Below are positions 1-8,405 of a stretch of DNA of 33,084 nucleotides, piece after piece. The stretch comes from 66-474 sp040255405. Lineage in GTDB: Bacteria > Pseudomonadota > Gammaproteobacteria > Xanthomonadales > Rhodanobacteraceae. The DNA is taken from contig JBDZUX010000034.1 in assembly GCA_040255405.1 (NCBI GenBank), forward strand, positions 1 through 33,084. The letters are read 5' to 3'. The notes below the pieces were generated by a model. That model was given only the letters and a program-made list of their open reading frames with translations. It did no database searches and had not been told where the DNA came from. The translations under genes were made by a program, and so were the position numbers. The first letter of the stretch is position 1. Every line of letters starts with the position of its first letter.

Positions 1-210
1 TGGGCGCAATGGATTGCGCCCACTTGCCGCCGCGCCATGGATGGCGCGTCGGCAAGCCCGGCCGGCCCGCACGGATTTTCCGTCCATGGATGGACGAAAA
101 ACGCAGCACCGGAGTGGCCTTTATTTGGGCCACCTTTCTTTGGCCACGCAAAGTGGCTCGCCCGCCCGGGGGGCGAAAAAAGACAGGGAAGTCGATGTTC
201 TGCCGAACGT
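1..210. repeat. Partial copy of a hairpin-rich composite intergenic repeat
   Basis: This stretch upstream of valS has no convincing gene and is a chain of palindromes. Three share an AT-GG-AT centre with different arms: 1-22 (arm TGGGCGCAAT), 31-48 (arm CGCGCCAT) and 81-96 (arm CGTCCAT). An imperfect hairpin follows at 129-158, built from CACCTTTCTTTG and CAAAGTGG around a GCCACG loop. Another lies at 158-176, and then the segment AAGACAGGGAAGTCG. The order hairpin, hairpin, AAGACAGGGA-GTCG is the same, in the same orientation, as at 31482-31554, so this is a second member of that family. The window edge truncates it, so its full length is unknown. Confidence 0.7.
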
Positions 211-238
211 GGACCCCGGCTTTCGCCGGGATGACGGG
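211..238. repeat. ATTCCGG/CCGGAAT-type palindromic repeat, half element
   Basis: CCCCGGCTTTCGCCGGGATGACGG forms a short stem (CCCGGC with GCCGGG) followed by ATGACGG. The layout GG-A-(T/C)-CCGG...CCGG-(A/G)-ATGACGG recurs at 12812-12915, 20164-20205 and 26992-27035. It is a dispersed family of small intergenic palindromes. It ends about 65 bases before valS and could lie in its leader transcript. Confidence 0.6.
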
Positions 239-303
239 CCTGACGTCGCTAGAATGCGCGTTTGCCTTGCAAACCGCGCGGCGCGCGGACCGGGACCCGA
301 GTG

Positions 304-3129
304 ATGGACAAGAGTTTCGACCCGAAAGAAATCGAATCGAAGTGGTATGCGCGCTGGGAAGACGCCGGCTGTTTCAAGCCGACGGGCAAAGGCCAGCCGT
401 ACGCGATCCTGCTCCCGCCGCCGAACGTCACCGGCACGCTGCACATGGGCCACGCGTTCCAGCAAACGATCATGGATGCGCTGATCCGCCACGCGCGGAT
501 GTCGGGCCGGAACACCCTGTGGCAGGGCGGCACCGATCACGCCGGCATCGCCACGCAGAAGATCGTCGAGAACCAGTTGGCGGCGGAAGGCAAGACCCGC
601 CACGACCTCGGCCGCGAGAAGTTCGTCGAGCGCGTGTGGCAATGGAAGCAGGAATCGGGCAACGGTATCTACAAACAGATGCGCCGATTGGGCGCAAGCG
701 TCGACTGGTCGCGCGAACGCTTCACGATGGACGAGGGCCTGTCCGCGGCGGTGCGCAAGGTTTTCATCGACTGGTATCGCGCAGGCCTGATCTACCGCGG
801 CAACCGGCTGGTGAACTGGGATCCGGCGCTGATGACCGCGGTGTCGGACCTCGAAGTCAACAACGTCGAGCGCGATGGATTCCTGTGGTCGATCCGTTAC
901 GACGTGATCGACCCCACGCCGGACGCCCCCGACCGCGTTGTGATCGCCACCACACGGCCGGAGACCATGCTGGGCGACGTAGCCATCGCGGTGCATCCGG
1001 AAGACGAGCGCTACAAGGCGCTGGTCGGCAAGCGGGTGCGACTGCCGCTGGCCCACCGCGAGCTTCCGGTCATTGCCGACGCCTACGTGGACCGCGAATT
1101 CGGCACCGGCTGCGTGAAGATCACGCCCGCGCACGATTTCAACGATTACGACATCGGGCAGCGCCACGCGCTGGATTCGATCGGCATCCTGACACTCGAC
1201 GCGAAGATCAACGGCAACGCGCCGGAGAAATACCGCGGTCTCGATCGCTACGCCGCGCGCAAACGCATCCTCGCCGACCTCGAAGTCGAAGGTCGGCTGG
1301 TCGAGACCAAACCGCACAAGCTGCAGGTGCCCGTCAGCCAACGTTCGGACGCAGTGATCGAACCGATGCTGACCGACCAGTGGTTCGTGGACCTCACGTC
1401 CGAAAAGGGTCGCGCCGCGATCACGCAGCCGGCGCTGGACGCGGTGCGCAACGGCGCCATCAAGTTCGTGCCAGAAAACTGGACGACCACCTACACGCAG
1501 TGGCTCGACAACATCCAGGACTGGTGCATTTCCCGCCAGTTGTGGTGGGGCCACCGCATCCCGGCCTGGTACGACGAGGCCGGCAATATTTACGTCGGCG
1601 AGGACGAGCAGGATGCGCGCGCGCATGCAACCGTGCCGCCCACCGGCGCGTTACGCCAGGACGACGACGTGCTGGACACGTGGTTCTCGTCCGCGCTGTG
1701 GCCGTTCTCGACGCTGGGCTGGCCATCGAACGAGCCGGTGAAGAACGAGCGCGGCGAGATCGTCGCGAACTGGCCCGTCGACAAGGTTTTCCTGCCGAGC
1801 CAGGTATTGGTCACCGGCTTCGACATCATCTTCTTCTGGGTCGCGCGGATGGTAATGACGACCTTGTACTTCACCAGGCAGGTGCCGTTCCGCGAGGTCT
1901 ACATCAACGCGATCGTGCGTGACGCCGAAGGCCAGAAAATGTCGAAGTCCAAGGGCAACACCCTGGACCCGCTGGACCTGATCGACGGCATCACCCTGCC
2001 TGCGCTGGTCGAAAAATCCACGAAGTCATTGCTGATTCCGCAGGTGCGCGAAAAGGTCGAGAAGCGCATCCGCAAGGAATACCCCGACGGCATCGCCGCG
2101 ATCGGCACCGACGCGCTGCGCTTCACCTTCGCGGCGCTGGCCAGCTACAGCCGCACCATCAACTTCGACATCAAGCGCGCGGAGGGCTACAAGGCATTCT
2201 GCAACAAGCTGTGGAACGCAGCGCGGTTCGTGTTGATGAACAGCGGGGAATCGGGAGTCGAAAACCGGGAATCGGAAAAACCCGCGACCGAAGCGGAGCG
2301 CTGGATTCTTTCGCGTCTGCACGCGACGCTCGCCGAGGTGGATCAGCATTTCGCGACGTACCGCTTCGACCATCTCGCGCAGGCGCTGTACGAATTCGTG
2401 TGGAACGAATACTGCGACTGGTTCCTCGAACTCTCGAAGCCCGCCTTGAATGGCGATGACGCCGACGCCGCGGCATCCACGCGCCATACCCTGCTGGTGG
2501 TACTGGAAGCCGCCTTGCGCGCGCTGCACCCGATCATTCCGTTCATCACCGAGGAAATCTGGCAATCGGTGGCGCCGCAACTGGGACTCGAGGGATCCAG
2601 CATCCTCGGGGGCGCCTATCCGCACGCGAACGAATTCGCGATCGACGCAACCGCCAGCGCCGAGATCGAGTGGTTCAAGGCCGTGCTGACCGGCGTACGC
2701 AAGATCCGCTCGGAAATGAACATCGCGCCGGGGAAGACCATTCCGCTGTTGTTGGCCGACGGCGATGCCGAAGACCAACGCCGGCTGCAGAAGTTTTCAA
2801 GCCAGATCGAATTCCTTGCTCGCTGCGAAGCGCCGCGTTGGCTCGCGAACGGCGAAGCCGAACCCGCGGCCGCGGCCGCCGTGGTCGGTAGCCTGCGCGT
2901 ACTGATTCCGCTGGCCGGTCTGATCGACCTCGACGCCGAACGCGCTCGCCTGAAAAAGGAAGTCGCGCGCATCGAAGGCGAAATCAAGAAATGCGAGGGC
3001 AAGCTCGGCAACGCGAACTTCGTCGACCACGCGCCCGCGGCCGTGGTCGAGCAGGAACGCAACCGCCTGGCCGACTGGCACAACCAGCTTGACGCATTGC
3101 GCGGCCAGGCGGAGCGCCTTTCCGCGTAG
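304..3129 (+). CDS. valS: Valine--tRNA ligase (ValRS)
   Basis: Class I aminoacyl-tRNA synthetase that charges tRNA-Val with valine in the cytoplasm. The 941-residue product has the signature HMGH at 47-50, the editing (CP1) domain with TTRPETMLGD near 220, and KMSKS at 545-549. It ends in the C-terminal coiled-coil arm typical of ValRS (about 873-940, rich in charged heptads). The ATG at 304 gives the expected N-terminus (MDKSFDPKEIE); the frame is open further upstream, but that part is unlike the family. Oddities: residues about 648-660 (GESGVENRESEKP) are encoded by GGGAATCGGGAGTCG-type sequence resembling an intergenic repeat, and the last 24 bases belong to a 105-bp tandem repeat. The stand-alone gene sits between repeat-rich intergenic regions, with no holC next to it inside the window. 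Confidence 0.98.
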   Translation: MDKSFDPKEIESKWYARWEDAGCFKPTGKGQPYAILLPPPNVTGTLHMGHAFQQTIMDALIRHARMSGRNTLWQGGTDHAGIATQKIVENQLAAEGKTRHDLGREKFVERVWQWKQESGNGIYKQMRRLGASVDWSRERFTMDEGLSAAVRKVFIDWYRAGLIYRGNRLVNWDPALMTAVSDLEVNNVERDGFLWSIRYDVIDPTPDAPDRVVIATTRPETMLGDVAIAVHPEDERYKALVGKRVRLPLAHRELPVIADAYVDREFGTGCVKITPAHDFNDYDIGQRHALDSIGILTLDAKINGNAPEKYRGLDRYAARKRILADLEVEGRLVETKPHKLQVPVSQRSDAVIEPMLTDQWFVDLTSEKGRAAITQPALDAVRNGAIKFVPENWTTTYTQWLDNIQDWCISRQLWWGHRIPAWYDEAGNIYVGEDEQDARAHATVPPTGALRQDDDVLDTWFSSALWPFSTLGWPSNEPVKNERGEIVANWPVDKVFLPSQVLVTGFDIIFFWVARMVMTTLYFTRQVPFREVYINAIVRDAEGQKMSKSKGNTLDPLDLIDGITLPALVEKSTKSLLIPQVREKVEKRIRKEYPDGIAAIGTDALRFTFAALASYSRTINFDIKRAEGYKAFCNKLWNAARFVLMNSGESGVENRESEKPATEAERWILSRLHATLAEVDQHFATYRFDHLAQALYEFVWNEYCDWFLELSKPALNGDDADAAASTRHTLLVVLEAALRALHPIIPFITEEIWQSVAPQLGLEGSSILGGAYPHANEFAIDATASAEIEWFKAVLTGVRKIRSEMNIAPGKTIPLLLADGDAEDQRRLQKFSSQIEFLARCEAPRWLANGEAEPAAAAAVVGSLRVLIPLAGLIDLDAERARLKKEVARIEGEIKKCEGKLGNANFVDHAPAAVVEQERNRLADWHNQLDALRGQAERLSA

Positions 3130-3315
3130 GAGCCTGCCTGCAGACGATCTTGGGGAATCGGCGCGCCTGGCACCGCAACGGTCGCGCGCGGGCGCGCTCC
3201 TGCGGAAGAGCAGGCGGAACGCCTTTCCGTGTAGGAGCCTGCCTGCAGGCGATCTTGAGGTATCGGACGCGCGTGGGAGCGCATGGGTCGCGCGCAAGCG
3301 CGTTCCTACGGAAAA
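3106..3315. repeat. 105-bp tandem repeat of paired REP palindromes overlapping the valS stop
   Basis: Two consecutive copies (about 3106-3210 and 3211-3315) start with CAGGCGGA(G/A)CGCCTTTCCG. Each carries TAGGAGCCTGCCTGCAG-CGATCTTG and ends in an inverted partner: GGTCGCGCGCGGGCGCGCTCCT in copy 1 and GGTCGCGCGCAAGCGCGTTCCT in copy 2. This is the layout of two facing REP sequences (a BIME), of the GTAGGAGCGCGC class common in xanthomonads and pseudomonads. Copy 1 includes the last 24 coding bases and stop of valS, so copy 2 carries a non-functional duplicate of that tail. The hairpins may also end or stabilise the valS transcript. Confidence 0.85.
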
Positions 3316-3408
3316 GCAGAAGCCCTGGACACGAATCAAATCCGACCAAAACTGATTTTGCTTTTTCCGCCTTTATCAGATTTGATCCGCGTCAAAAAAG
3401 CTTTTGCC
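3316..3408. other. AT-richer spacer between the REP pair and def
   Basis: This spacer is clearly richer in A and T than the rest of the window. It contains an inverted repeat, ATCAAATC (3335-3342) with GATTTGAT (3379-3386), with a 36-base loop. The strand reading out of def has a CTTTTTTG run (complement of 3393-3400), which could help termination. I see no gene and no clear promoter. Confidence 0.3.
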
Positions 3409-3945
3409 TCACTCCAATACCCCGACTTCCTCTGGAAACAGCACGTCGATGAAACCGAACTTCGAAAAGTCGGTGATGCGCGAGGGATACAGCCGTCCGA
3501 TCAGATGGTCGCATTCGTGCTGCACGACGCGCGCATGGAAACCTTCGGCGGTGCGATCAATCGGCGTTCCGCCCGGGTCCAACCCTTGATAACGGATCAT
3601 GCTGTGGCGACTCACCACGCCACGCAGGCCGGGCACCGACAGGCAGCCTTCCCAGCCTTCCTCCATGTCACGCGAGAGCGGCGTGACCAGCGGGTTCAGA
3701 AGGATCGTGCGCGGCACTTCCGGTTCGCCAGGATAGCGATCGGAGTGTTCGAATCCGAACACCACCAGTTGCAGGTCGACGCCGATCTGAGGCGCGGCCA
3801 GGCCCACGCCATCCGCCGCCTGCATGGTTTCGAACATGTCGGTGATCAGGTCGTTCAGCTCGGCGGTGCCGAACATCGCTGGCGGCACCGCCGGTGCGAC
3901 GCGCAGCAGGCGAGGGTCGCCCATTTTCAGGATTTCGCGAATCAT
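3409..3945 (-). CDS. def: Peptide deformylase, Def2-like
   Basis: Removes the formyl group from the N-terminal methionine of new proteins, using a bound metal in the cytoplasm. The 178-residue product has all three family motifs: GVGLAAPQIG (46-55), EGCLS (99-103) and HECDH (143-147). Expected metal ligands are C101, H143 and H147, with E144 as catalytic base. The frame opens 23 codons earlier, but the ATG at 3945 gives the family N-terminus (MIREILKMGD) and has GGAAG just upstream. It starts 19 bases after the glycosyltransferase stop, so the two are probably co-transcribed. It is not next to fmt, which usually partners the main def gene, and it resembles the second deformylase of xanthomonads and pseudomonads. 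That it is a paralogue is an inference. Confidence 0.95.
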   Translation of the reverse strand: MIREILKMGDPRLLRVAPAVPPAMFGTAELNDLITDMFETMQAADGVGLAAPQIGVDLQLVVFGFEHSDRYPGEPEVPRTILLNPLVTPLSRDMEEGWEGCLSVPGLRGVVSRHSMIRYQGLDPGGTPIDRTAEGFHARVVQHECDHLIGRLYPSRITDFSKFGFIDVLFPEEVGVLE

Positions 3946-3964
3946 GCCTGCTTCCGATGCAATG

Positions 3965-4840
3965 TCATTGGCGAATCGCGCGACGCAGTGCCAGCAGCGG
4001 CGCGGTGAAGACAAAATGCGCCGCGATGCCGCCCGCCACCAGCGCGCGCGTCAGCGGCTCGCGCGCGGCCGGATCGAATTTACCGAACCAGCGCCACATG
4101 CCGCGGTGCTTATGGTAACTGACGAACACCGGACGATGCGCGCTCGATCCGCCCTTGGCGTGGCGCACGCGCACGTTGCCGGCCAGCAGCACCTTGTAGC
4201 CCGCATCGCGCGCGCGCCGGCACAGGTCCAGGTCCTCGCAATGCAGGAAGTAACCCTCATCGAACCCGCGCAGCTGCCCGAATACCGTACGCGGCAACAG
4301 CATCAACGCGCCGGAAACATTTTCGGTTTCGACCACGGCATCGGGCATCGGCCCGGGCACATCGACGCCTTCGTGCCTGGACGCGTCCCGCCGGGCGCGG
4401 CCCGTCATCTCGTTCAACGAGCGCTGCAGCAACGGATCGCGACGCCGTGAGGCCGGATCGGGCGTGCCGTCGGCGCCGCACACCACCGCGCCGATCACCC
4501 CCGCGTCGGGATGCGCGTCCTGCACTTCAAGCATGCGCGACATCGTGTCCGGTTCGAGCATGCAGTCTGGATTCAACACCAGCAAGGCATCGCCGCGCGC
4601 CTGTCGCGCGCCCACGTTCACCGCCGGCCCGAACCCGAGGTTGGCGTGGTTGTAGACGACGTGCACGCGCTCGTCGTGCTCGTACGCCCGCGCCAGGGCC
4701 TGCGGGACCCCGTCGCGCGAAGCGTTGTCGACGAGGATGAGCTCGACCTGCACGTTCGACGCCAGCGTGCGCGCCACGCACTCGCGCAACGCGGCGCCGC
4801 TGTCGGCGGCGACGATGATGACGGAGGTCAACGTGGGCAT
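3965..4840 (-). CDS. Family 2 glycosyltransferase, rhamnosyltransferase-like
   Basis: Predicted to transfer a sugar from a nucleotide-sugar donor to a glycan or lipid acceptor on the cytoplasmic side of the inner membrane. The 291-residue product has a GT-A fold pattern: an N-terminal strand TSVIIVAAD (5-13), LVDNASRDG (36-44), the donor/metal motif LVLNPDC (87-93), the acceptor-side segment SGALMLLPR (176-184) and FLHCEDLDLCRRA (198-210), where the ED pair is the likely catalytic base region. A hydrophobic C-terminal stretch (265-285) may bind the membrane. It lies 119 bases downstream of gspD on the same strand and directly before def. No other polysaccharide gene is nearby, so acceptor and pathway are unknown. 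Confidence 0.85.
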   Translation of the reverse strand: MPTLTSVIIVAADSGAALRECVARTLASNVQVELILVDNASRDGVPQALARAYEHDERVHVVYNHANLGFGPAVNVGARQARGDALLVLNPDCMLEPDTMSRMLEVQDAHPDAGVIGAVVCGADGTPDPASRRRDPLLQRSLNEMTGRARRDASRHEGVDVPGPMPDAVVETENVSGALMLLPRTVFGQLRGFDEGYFLHCEDLDLCRRARDAGYKVLLAGNVRVRHAKGGSSAHRPVFVSYHKHRGMWRWFGKFDPAAREPLTRALVAGGIAAHFVFTAPLLALRRAIRQ

Positions 4841-4959
4841 CGATGCAGTCTAGCGATACTCGGGCACGCGGGACGGCGAGGTGCGCCCTTCCCGCCGATG
4901 CCGCACAACACAGCCCAAACCCAGCATCGTACCCCTCAGCGCAGGCTGCCGCGCTCGCA

Positions 4960-7617
4960 CTATCGCCGCACGATCAACAGTCCCGCGATGTGCAGGGTGT
5001 CCGCGATGGAGGCACGCAAGCGATCGGCCGCGTCGCGGTTCACCACCGGGCCGGCATACACGCGCCAGCGCACGCCGTCGGCGGTGGCCACGTCCCTGAC
5101 GTAACTGGTGTAGCCGAGTTGCTGCAGGCGCACGCGCAGGCGTCCGGCGTCGTCGCTGTTCGTGAACGAGGCGACCTGCACCGACCACTCGCCCGATGGT
5201 GCACTGGCCGCGGGCTCGCCGCCGGCAGCAGGCGCGAATGACGCACTCGACGGCGGGATGGGCTCACTCGATGCCGGCGCACGTTCGGTTTCCGCATCAG
5301 CCGTCGCGCCGCCCGTCGGCAGGATCGGTTTCAGCGATTCGAACTGGGTCTGGTATTCGTCGGTGACGCGGCGCGCGTCCTCGGGGTTGCGGATGATGCG
5401 CGGCGTGATCAGCACGATCAGTTCGGTGCGCGCGCTCTTGCGGTCGGTGGTGCCGAACAGGCGGCCGAACACGGGGATACGGCTGAGGAACGGCACGCCG
5501 CTGTCCTGGGTGGTGTCGGTCTGCTGGATCAAACCGCCCAGCAGCACCGTCTGTCCGCTCTGCACGGCCACTTCGGTACTGAGCGCGCGATTGGTGATGG
5601 TGTAGTTGCCGAACTTGTCCTGGGTGGTCGGCTTGCTGACCACCTGCTGGATGTCCATGTACACCAGCCCGCCGGGGCTGACGCGCGGGACCACATCCAG
5701 CAACACGCCGGTGTCGATGTAGTTGACCGACGTCGCGTTGAGCGCGCTGCTGCTGTCGCCAGTGCCTCCGAGGCCGGGGATGATCGCGCTCTGCACCACC
5801 GGAATCTTCTCGCCCACCTTGAAGGTGGTTTCCTGGTTGTTGAGCACCACGGTGGAAGGCGCCGACAAGATCTTGGCGTCGCCGCTCGATTCCAGCGCCC
5901 TCAACGCGAATTGCAGATCGTTGCCCGCGAATGAATAGAACAACGCATCCGATGTCGAGTACTGGACGCCGCCCAGCCCCGCCGCACCCTGATGGCGGTG
6001 GAAGGACTGGTTGGTGTTGGGCGGCGAACCCGGCTGGGTGCCGATCAGGCCGCCGAGGTAATACTGCACGCCGAACTGGAATTCGCCGGTCAGGCTGACT
6101 TCCAGGACACGTGTTTCGATCTGCACCTGCAACGGCTTTTCGTCCAGCCGATCGATCACCGGCAACAATTTTTCCCATTGCCCGGGCGTGGCGCGGATCA
6201 GCAACTGGTTGTTCTCGTTGACCGCGGCGATGCGCACGCCTTCGCTGGTGGTGAACGCAAAGGTGTCCTGCCCCGAGCGCTGGCCGCGGCGCATCTGGGT
6301 CGCGCCCGTGATCCCGCCCTCACCGGAACCGAACTCATCACCGCCAGTGCCAGCGAAGTTGCCGGAGAAGTTGCTGTTGTCCGGCGAGAAACTGCCGAAG
6401 CCCTGCTGCGCGCCAAGGCTGCCGGCCGCGGATTGTTCCAGCGGCGAAAAACCCGGCGCGACCGCGCCGATCGGGTTCTGCTGGCTGCCGGTGCCGTTGC
6501 CGAACAGCTCGTTCAAGTGCCGCGCGAGGTCCGACGCCTTCACGTTGAGCACGTTGTAGACATAAAGCCCCGAGGCGTTGCCGGCACCGTTGTCGATGGT
6601 GGTGACGAGCTTGCGCACCTCGTCGAGATAGGATGGCTGCGGCGTGATCACGACCAGCGAATTGCTGTGTTTCAGCGGGATCAGCCGCACCATGCCGGAG
6701 AGGTTTTCCGAGTGCGGCGGCGCGACCAGGTTCGTGGCGCCACCGTTGGTCGCGGCGCTCGAGGGCGAGCCACCGGCCTGCTCGTTGAACAGGGCCTGGA
6801 GCTGGTTGACCAGGTCCTCGGCCTGCACGTGCTGCAGCGGGATCACCGCCACCGACATCCCGCGCAGCCAGTCGACGTCGAAGGTGCGGATGATGCGCTG
6901 GTAATTCGCGAGCTCGGCGGGCGTGCCGCCCATCACCAGCAGGTTGCGTACCGGGTCGACCAGCAGGAACGCCTTCGGGTCGGCGAACGGCTTCAGGAGT
7001 TTCTGCATTGCCTCCGCGGACACGTAGTGCAGCGGAAACAACTGCGCCGCGTAGCCCGCGCCGGGCGATACCGCGCCCAGACCGGGCACGAGGTTGCCGG
7101 GCGCGGCCTGTTCCACCGGCACCACCAGGTAGCCGCCGTTCTGCTGCACCAGCGCATTGCCGGTCCACGACAGCAGCATCTGCAGGATCGGCAGCACCTC
7201 GGCTTCGGTGACCGGCTGCGAGGTCGCGAAGGTCACCGTGCCCTTGACGTTCGGCGAAATCGAATAGTTCGCGTGCAGCACGTCGCCCAAAATCGCCTTG
7301 ACCGCGGCCTGCACCGGCTGGTTGTCGAAGTTGAAGGTGATCGTGCCGCCTTCGTTGGTGGCCCGGCCGGATGGGGTGTGGCTCGGCGCGTTGATGAAGA
7401 CGCCGGTGCCGTAGTGGTTTTCCGGCGCGGCCGCATTGGCCAGGGTCGGATTCTGCTGTTCGGTGCCAACGTCCAGCGGTTGCGGCACCGGCTTGTGGGT
7501 GCCTTTGATGGCTTCGCGCTGCAGGCTGTAGTCGTTGTCCTGGCGGATTTGCGGCGCACAGCCCGCCAGCAGCGCGGCAGCGAAGGCAATCCCCAGCACG
7601 GCTAGCTTTCTGTACAC
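4960..7617 (-). CDS. gspD: Type II secretion secretin GspD (XpsD) with a C-terminal SPOR domain
   Basis: Forms the outer-membrane channel of the T2SS. The 885-residue product begins with a lipoprotein signal (LLAGC, lipidated C20), as XpsD-type secretins do. N0-like (about 85-165), N1 (190-250), N2 (255-340) and N3 (350-500) domains follow. N3 carries a Gly/Ser/Asn-rich insertion (about 370-440). The secretin core spans about 500-740 (VPFLSRIPVFGRLFG 708-722, ELIVLITPRI 732-741). After an Ala/Pro/Ser linker (765-808) comes a SPOR-type domain (809-885; WSVQVASF at 811-818, RWRVYAGP at 850-857), in the same uninterrupted frame. This replaces the usual pilotin-binding tail. The start is GTG 7617, supported by GGAG 8 bases upstream; a GTG at 7626 is an alternative. 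It is the last gene of the T2SS operon. Confidence 0.96.
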   Translation of the reverse strand: MYRKLAVLGIAFAAALLAGCAPQIRQDNDYSLQREAIKGTHKPVPQPLDVGTEQQNPTLANAAAPENHYGTGVFINAPSHTPSGRATNEGGTITFNFDNQPVQAAVKAILGDVLHANYSISPNVKGTVTFATSQPVTEAEVLPILQMLLSWTGNALVQQNGGYLVVPVEQAAPGNLVPGLGAVSPGAGYAAQLFPLHYVSAEAMQKLLKPFADPKAFLLVDPVRNLLVMGGTPAELANYQRIIRTFDVDWLRGMSVAVIPLQHVQAEDLVNQLQALFNEQAGGSPSSAATNGGATNLVAPPHSENLSGMVRLIPLKHSNSLVVITPQPSYLDEVRKLVTTIDNGAGNASGLYVYNVLNVKASDLARHLNELFGNGTGSQQNPIGAVAPGFSPLEQSAAGSLGAQQGFGSFSPDNSNFSGNFAGTGGDEFGSGEGGITGATQMRRGQRSGQDTFAFTTSEGVRIAAVNENNQLLIRATPGQWEKLLPVIDRLDEKPLQVQIETRVLEVSLTGEFQFGVQYYLGGLIGTQPGSPPNTNQSFHRHQGAAGLGGVQYSTSDALFYSFAGNDLQFALRALESSGDAKILSAPSTVVLNNQETTFKVGEKIPVVQSAIIPGLGGTGDSSSALNATSVNYIDTGVLLDVVPRVSPGGLVYMDIQQVVSKPTTQDKFGNYTITNRALSTEVAVQSGQTVLLGGLIQQTDTTQDSGVPFLSRIPVFGRLFGTTDRKSARTELIVLITPRIIRNPEDARRVTDEYQTQFESLKPILPTGGATADAETERAPASSEPIPPSSASFAPAAGGEPAASAPSGEWSVQVASFTNSDDAGRLRVRLQQLGYTSYVRDVATADGVRWRVYAGPVVNRDAADRLRASIADTLHIAGLLIVRR

Positions 7618-7625
7618 GTCATGCA

Positions 7626-7629
7626 CTCC
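7626..7629 (-). promoter_or_regulatory. Ribosome binding site of gspD
   Basis: GGAG on the minus strand lies 8 bases before the GTG at 7617. It favours that GTG over the in-frame GTG at 7626, which overlaps this site. Confidence 0.55.
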
Positions 7630-7667
7630 ACTACCGGTCTGCCTTGCGCGGTGACGCGATGCATGCG

Positions 7668-8405
7668 TCAACCGCCGCCATCCTGGCGCGCGGCCTTCCG
7701 CCGTTGCGCGTCGATGCGCGCCTTCAGCGCCCGGGCACGCGCCGCGGCAGACTGTGCTCCGGCCGCCGCCCCCGGCGACCGGTTCACGGGCTGCCCGCCC
7801 GCATCCTGGATTCCGCGGCGGGTGACCATAGCAGATGCGCCGCTCCCCGCGCTGGGAACGGGTTCGCCCTGTTCTCCCTGCTGCTCGTCGGGATTGGCGA
7901 ACCCGTTCGTCGGGGGGGCGCCGGAACCCGTGGCCGGGCCGGGTACCAATTGCAATTCCTGGCGCGAACCCGACACGTCGATCACGGCGCTGCGCGGGTG
8001 CAGTTCCACCAGCACCGGGCCCTCGTGCGGGGGCTGGCCTTCGATCGCGCGGTAGTCCTTGCCGTTGGTCCGATCGTGCAGGATCGCCATCTTGAGGTGC
8101 GGCAGCATGATCACGCCGGTCAACTGCAGGTCGCCGCTGGAAGCGGCCTCGCCGGAAGTGACGGGCACGGGCATGCGGGTAGGGCTGAACACGGGGTGCT
8201 GCCAGACTTCCGCGTACCGGTCCAGCGGTGGCACCGCCGGCGCCGGCGTGGTGGCGCCGATCGACGGCAGCCGCGCCGGCGCGGCATGGTCGTTCCAGGT
8301 CGCGCCATCGCCGAGGCCCGCCCACAGCGCGATCAGCAGCACCACCAGGATCGCGGCGACGATGCCCAACGCGGGCGTGAGGCGGCGGCGGTCGGCGGCA
8401 TTCAC
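7668..8405 (-). CDS. xpsN: XpsN / GspC-type inner-membrane T2SS component
   Basis: A bitopic inner-membrane protein expected to link the inner-membrane platform to the secretin. The 245-residue product has a short cytoplasmic N-terminus, one membrane segment (about 12-30) and a Pro/Ala-rich periplasmic linker. A domain at about 90-155 resembles the GspC homology region (LQLTGVIMLPHLKMAILHD, then KDYRAIEGQ). An Arg/Ala-rich helical tail (about 212-245) follows, with no visible PDZ domain. Its position between gspM and gspD matches xpsN of Xanthomonas, where the product contacts the secretin. It starts at a GTG that overlaps the gspM stop (GTGA) and ends 50 bases before gspD. The family call rests on position and the weak homology-region pattern. 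Confidence 0.8.
   Translation of the reverse strand: MNAADRRRLTPALGIVAAILVVLLIALWAGLGDGATWNDHAAPARLPSIGATTPAPAVPPLDRYAEVWQHPVFSPTRMPVPVTSGEAASSGDLQLTGVIMLPHLKMAILHDRTNGKDYRAIEGQPPHEGPVLVELHPRSAVIDVSGSRQELQLVPGPATGSGAPPTNGFANPDEQQGEQGEPVPSAGSGASAMVTRRGIQDAGGQPVNRSPGAAAGAQSAAARARALKARIDAQRRKAARQDGGG

Noticed and set aside
4960..8325. A secretin of 1121 residues using the full open frame
   Set aside because: The first 236 codons overlap xpsN in another frame and do not resemble a secretin. The lipobox and GGAG site place the start at 7617.
7668..8405. Annotating this gene as classic GspC
   Set aside because: No PDZ domain is present and the gene sits between gspM and gspD, the position of xpsN. 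Only the homology-region part resembles GspC.
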